A DNA stretch of 64,000 bases from Lewinellaceae bacterium (GTDB lineage Bacteria > Bacteroidota > Bacteroidia > Chitinophagales > Saprospiraceae). The stretch lies in the NCBI GenBank assembly GCA_016711435.1, contig JADJSY010000083.1, forward strand, positions 124,001 to 188,000. Reading direction: 5' to 3'. This document shows, piece after piece, positions 61,206 through 64,000 of the stretch. A model generated the notes under the pieces. The model saw only the letters and a program-made list of their open reading frames with translations. It was not told the origin of the DNA and did not search any database. A program made the translations under genes and the position numbers. Numbering within the stretch: the stretch's first letter is position 1; the number at the start of each line of letters is the position of its first letter.

Positions 61206-62518
61206 TTATATCAGTCCCCTCGACTTCAACTCCAGGTACTTATTGATGGTATTCAGCGTCAAGTCTTCCGGTCGTGTCAATACGCCTTGAATACCGTATT
61301 GGCGCAGTTTGGTAACCATTTCCTTTTTTTCCTGTAAAAACTGGCGCGCTACGGTCTGCCGGTAGATGTCAGCCGTTTTTTGCACTTCCTCCAAAGCAAG
61401 TTTTCGGATTTCCGTGTTTTCAAAAAAAACAACCACCAACAGGTGCGAGCGATTGAGGCGACGCAGGGTAGGAAGCGCCCGTTCGAGGGCGTAACTGCTT
61501 TCAAAATTGGTGAATAACAGCAACAGCGAGCGCATCCCGATCAGCCGGCGCACGCCCTCGTACAGCAATTCAAAGTTGGCTTCTCCGGGGCGCTCTTTTT
61601 CCCGGTACAAAGCTCCATGATGCGTTTCAGTTGTCCGGTGTCGCGTTCTGCTTTCAATGTTGCGCCGATGACGTCTGAAAACGTGAGCAGGCCTGCCTTA
61701 TCCTGTTTTTTCAGGATAATATTGCTGATGGCCAAAGCGGTATTGATGGCATAATCCATCAGACTCAAACCATCAAAAGGCATTTTCATCACCCGGCTCT
61801 TATCGATGATGCAATACACCTGCTGGCTGCGTTCGTCTTCATATTGGTTGACCATTAGCGTTGCACGGCGGCTCGACGCTTTCCAGTTGACGCTTCGATA
61901 ATCATCGCCTTCCACATAGTTTTTGATCTGTTCAAACTCGTAACTATGCCCGATCCGGCGCATTTTTTTGATCCCGGTTTCGTGTGCAATATGCTGCATG
62001 GCCCGCAGTTCATAGCGCTTCATCTGTATGATGGAAGGATACACATCAACCGCCTGCGGCTGCTCGAAAACCAATTTGCGCTCGGCCAAACCGAGCCGGG
62101 TGGATACAAATACATTGATATTTCCAAACAAATAAACGCCCCGCGACAATGGCCGCAATGTATGGGTTGCCACATAGGGTTGTCCGGGCGGCAGTTGGCA
62201 ACGAATCTCAAAATCGCGGCGCTGAAATTGTACGGGCAATTCATCGGCTATCGAGAGGCTGAAATACAAATTACCCTGATTTTCAAGCGATAAACTGACT
62301 TCATTGGGATCGCTGAGCGAAAAAACGGTACTGAGCCGCCGCTGACAGGAAATTTTGGGTCTTCTCAAAAAAAGCAGCAACACATCCGCCAGAACGAGTC
62401 CCAAAGCGGCTACCAGGGCGATCTGAGCCATCGGAAAAAGCCAGCCCAAGGGGAATGCCAAGGAAAAACACGCCGTCACGGCGCCGAAAACCCAGAAAAA
62501 GCGGTTGGTTAGATACAT
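61206..62518 (-). CDS. DUF58-domain protein, frameshifted near residue 302
   Basis: Two membrane helices near the N-terminus (FWVFGAVTACFSLAFPLGWLF and the next) are followed by a linker beta-domain and the DUF58 signature EGDDYRSVNWKASSRRATLM. A frameshift near 61609-61611 breaks the gene: adding one base to the AAA run at that place joins KRIMEL to LYREKERPGEANFELLYEGV. The C-terminal vWA-like region then runs to 61206. DUF58 proteins usually accompany a MoxR ATPase; none is visible nearby. Confidence 0.8.
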
Positions 62519-62520
62519 GC

Positions 62521-62698
62521 TAGTGTTTCGTGTATGGTGTTTCGTGTTTGGGGGTGCGCTGCCTTTGGCCTGTGTTTGGTGTTTAGTGTTTGATGTTTAG
62601 GGCGCTTCGCTTTTGGCATTTGTGAAAATTTGACCAAAATACAAACTACTGCCAAGCTCGAAGCGCCCCAAACACCAAACACGAAACACCAAACACCA
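62521..62698. repeat. 'GTGTTTGGTGTTTAG / CTAAACACCAAACAC' inverted repeat
   Basis: Left words TAGTGTTTCGTGTATGGTGT and GTGTTTGGTGTTTAGTGTTT pair with right words CCCAAACACCAAACACGAAA. GGGCGCTTCGCTTTTGGCA and its near complement form the core. It fills the gap between the DUF58 and amidohydrolase genes. Confidence 0.85.
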
Positions 62699-62699
62699 C

Positions 62700-64000
62700 T
62701 TACTTGTTAACAATCATTTTCCCGTCTTTCATCACAAAAGTCACCCGCGTCATGGCTTTGATATCATCGAGCGGATTGCCGTCAACTGCTACGAGATCGG
62801 CAAATTTACCTACTTCTATGGAGCCGATTTTGTCCTGCAAATGCAGCATAGTCGCGGCATCGAGCGTTGCCGCCCGCAGAATTTCGGTGTTTTTCATACC
62901 GGCTTGTGCCATAAAAATAAACTCCAGGTTGTTTTTCCCGTGCGGATAAACGCCGGCATCGGTACCGAAAGCAATTTTCACCCCTTTGCGGTAGGCGCGT
63001 GTAGTGGTTGCCTGTATTTGCGGGCCGATTTCAAGCGCTTTTACACGCACCACTTCCGGGAAAAAGCCCTCTGCATATTTTGCGCTGTCGCTAACGGCAA
63101 AACCGGCGGTCATGGTGGGAACGTACCAGGTGCCGTGTTTGATCATCGCATCCATCGTGGCGTCACTCATAAAAGTGCCGTGTTCGATGGTGACCACACC
63201 GGCTTCCACAGCTCGGCGCATGCCTTCGTCGCCGTGTGCATGGGCCGCGACATCCACGCCGAGGTCGCGGGCCGTTTTTACAATAGTCTCCAGTTCGTCT
63301 GCTGCGTAATGGGGAAGCCGTCCGTCGCGGGCGAGTGATAAAACGCCGCCCGTTGCACAAACCTTGATACAATCGGCGCCGCGTTTGATCTGGTTGCGCA
63401 CGGCAGTGCGGCATTCATCGGGACCGTCGGCGATACCCATTTCCGGCCCCGGAATGTCGAATAAATCCCAGCGGGCGCCCGTCGCAGGGTCGCCGTGGCC
63501 GCCTGTAATACTCAGGGCTTTACCGACGGCAATAATACGCGGTCCGGTGGCCCAGCCGGCATTGATCGCATTGCGCAGAGCAATATTGACCCCCGAACCG
63601 CCGAGGTCGCGAACGGTAGTGAAGCCCGCTTCGAGCGTTCGCCGGGCATACACTGCGGCGCGGAAAGCAATATCGGCCTCATTATAAATAAAACGTTCGT
63701 TGTAGGAATTCCTGTTTTGTTCAAACTCCAGGTGAACATGGCAGTCGATCAGACCCGGCAATACGGTTTTCCCTTTTAAATCAATTACTTGCACGCCGTT
63801 CGGAGCAACAGAATAACCTCTGTCTATCCGTGTAATGATCTTGTTTTCCACCACGAGGGTGACGGCTGTTTGCGGTTCGCCGCTGATCGGAATAATACGT
63901 CCGCAATACAAGTAAATTGTCTGAGCGGCAGAGGGAACTGCAAGGAGCATTAAACCCGAAAACAGCAGCTGAAAAAAGCGGTTGCGTGTGGTGATGTGGC
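62700..64000 (-). CDS. Secreted amidohydrolase (imidazolonepropionase-like), 5' end outside the window
   Basis: The frame remains open to the window edge, with a signal peptide (RFFQLLFSGLMLLAVPSAAQ), so the start lies at or just beyond 64000; an internal ATG at 63950 would cut the signal. The metal site is intact: VLPGLIDCHVHLEFE gives HxH, with a carboxylated-lysine candidate in ADCIKVCATGG, then VAAHAHG, VTIEHGTF and FGTDAGVYPHG. It hydrolyses amide-type bonds in peptides or cyclic compounds; the substrate is not predictable. It contrasts with the degenerate relative at 5908. Confidence 0.88.
   Translation of the reverse strand, partial: HITTRNRFFQLLFSGLMLLAVPSAAQTIYLYCGRIIPISGEPQTAVTLVVENKIITRIDRGYSVAPNGVQVIDLKGKTVLPGLIDCHVHLEFEQNRNSYNERFIYNEADIAFRAAVYARRTLEAGFTTVRDLGGSGVNIALRNAINAGWATGPRIIAVGKALSITGGHGDPATGARWDLFDIPGPEMGIADGPDECRTAVRNQIKRGADCIKVCATGGVLSLARDGRLPHYAADELETIVKTARDLGVDVAAHAHGDEGMRRAVEAGVVTIEHGTFMSDATMDAMIKHGTWYVPTMTAGFAVSDSAKYAEGFFPEVVRVKALEIGPQIQATTTRAYRKGVKIAFGTDAGVYPHGKNNLEFIFMAQAGMKNTEILRAATLDAATMLHLQDKIGSIEVGKFADLVAVDGNPLDDIKAMTRVTFVMKDGKMIVNK

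Noticed and set aside
1..64000. tRNA or rRNA genes
   Set aside because: No cloverleaf with the GGTTCGAATCC-type arm and no rRNA-like block was found by eye; a dedicated tRNA and rRNA scan would settle this.

Overview
The window is chromosomal DNA from a member of the Bacteroidota, probably a Saprospiraceae- or Chitinophagales-type environmental lineage (the lower rank is inference). The evidence is type IX secretion (SprA, the DUF5103 Plug protein and a cargo-like protein with a C-terminal sorting region), the 40-residue ribosomal protein THX, Bacteroidota promoters (TAnnTTTG -7 box, sometimes with TTTG 19 bp upstream), weak Shine-Dalgarno signals, and several families typical of the phylum (DUF2147, DUF4783, DUF4197, DUF4097-like). 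No rRNA, tRNA, CRISPR array, prophage or complete transposon was seen.

Layout. 0-9 kb: end of a polysaccharide deacetylase, a 2-oxoacid dehydrogenase E2, a HAD hydrolase, the wall genes mltA and ddl, a FAH-family enzyme, an amidohydrolase, a 3-hydroxyacyl-CoA dehydrogenase and an AlkD-like protein. 9-15 kb: rlmN, a 3'-truncated pyrD, an M28 peptidase, an LptF/G permease and a GT2 glycosyltransferase. 15-25 kb: a membrane-fusion protein overlapping an MFS transporter, an RluA-type synthase, the T9SS Plug, a NarL/NarX-type two-component pair, superoxide dismutase, a lipid kinase and an orphan HSDR_N nuclease domain. 25-39 kb: a P1-nuclease/phospholipase C-like protein, a flippase, an SSS symporter, a DMT exporter, THX, small secreted proteins, nadC, two thioredoxin-fold proteins, a VanY-type peptidase and a TolC-type protein. 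39-48 kb: sprA in four pieces. 48-53 kb: a MORN-caspase protein and an ECF sigma / anti-sigma / DUF4097 operon. 53-64 kb: a methyltransferase, aspS, a DUF4197 protein, leucyl aminopeptidase, pdxA, polyphosphate glucokinase, a DUF58 protein and an amidohydrolase.

Two themes stand out. First, most intergenic gaps over about 80 bp hold a long, often perfect inverted repeat whose arms are built from short tandem words (best case: a perfect 58-bp stem with a 13-nt loop). Several word families recur at distant loci. A separate repeat of about 80 bp abuts start or stop codons exactly, and three copies carry a Bacteroidota-type promoter. Second, many reading frames carry small lesions: two indels and a nonsense codon in sprA, single-base indels in E2, DUF58 and the anti-sigma gene, a nonsense codon in the DUF4097 gene, a lost 3' end of pyrD and a shortened N-terminus in the symporter. 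Most indels lie in short homopolymers, so sequencing or assembly error must be separated from real decay.

Much of the functional content concerns the envelope: peptidoglycan (mltA, ddl, VanY), lipopolysaccharide or glycan export (LptF/G, GT2, flippase), efflux (fusion protein + MFS, TolC), T9SS (SprA, Plug, cargo) and an envelope-type ECF sigma regulon.
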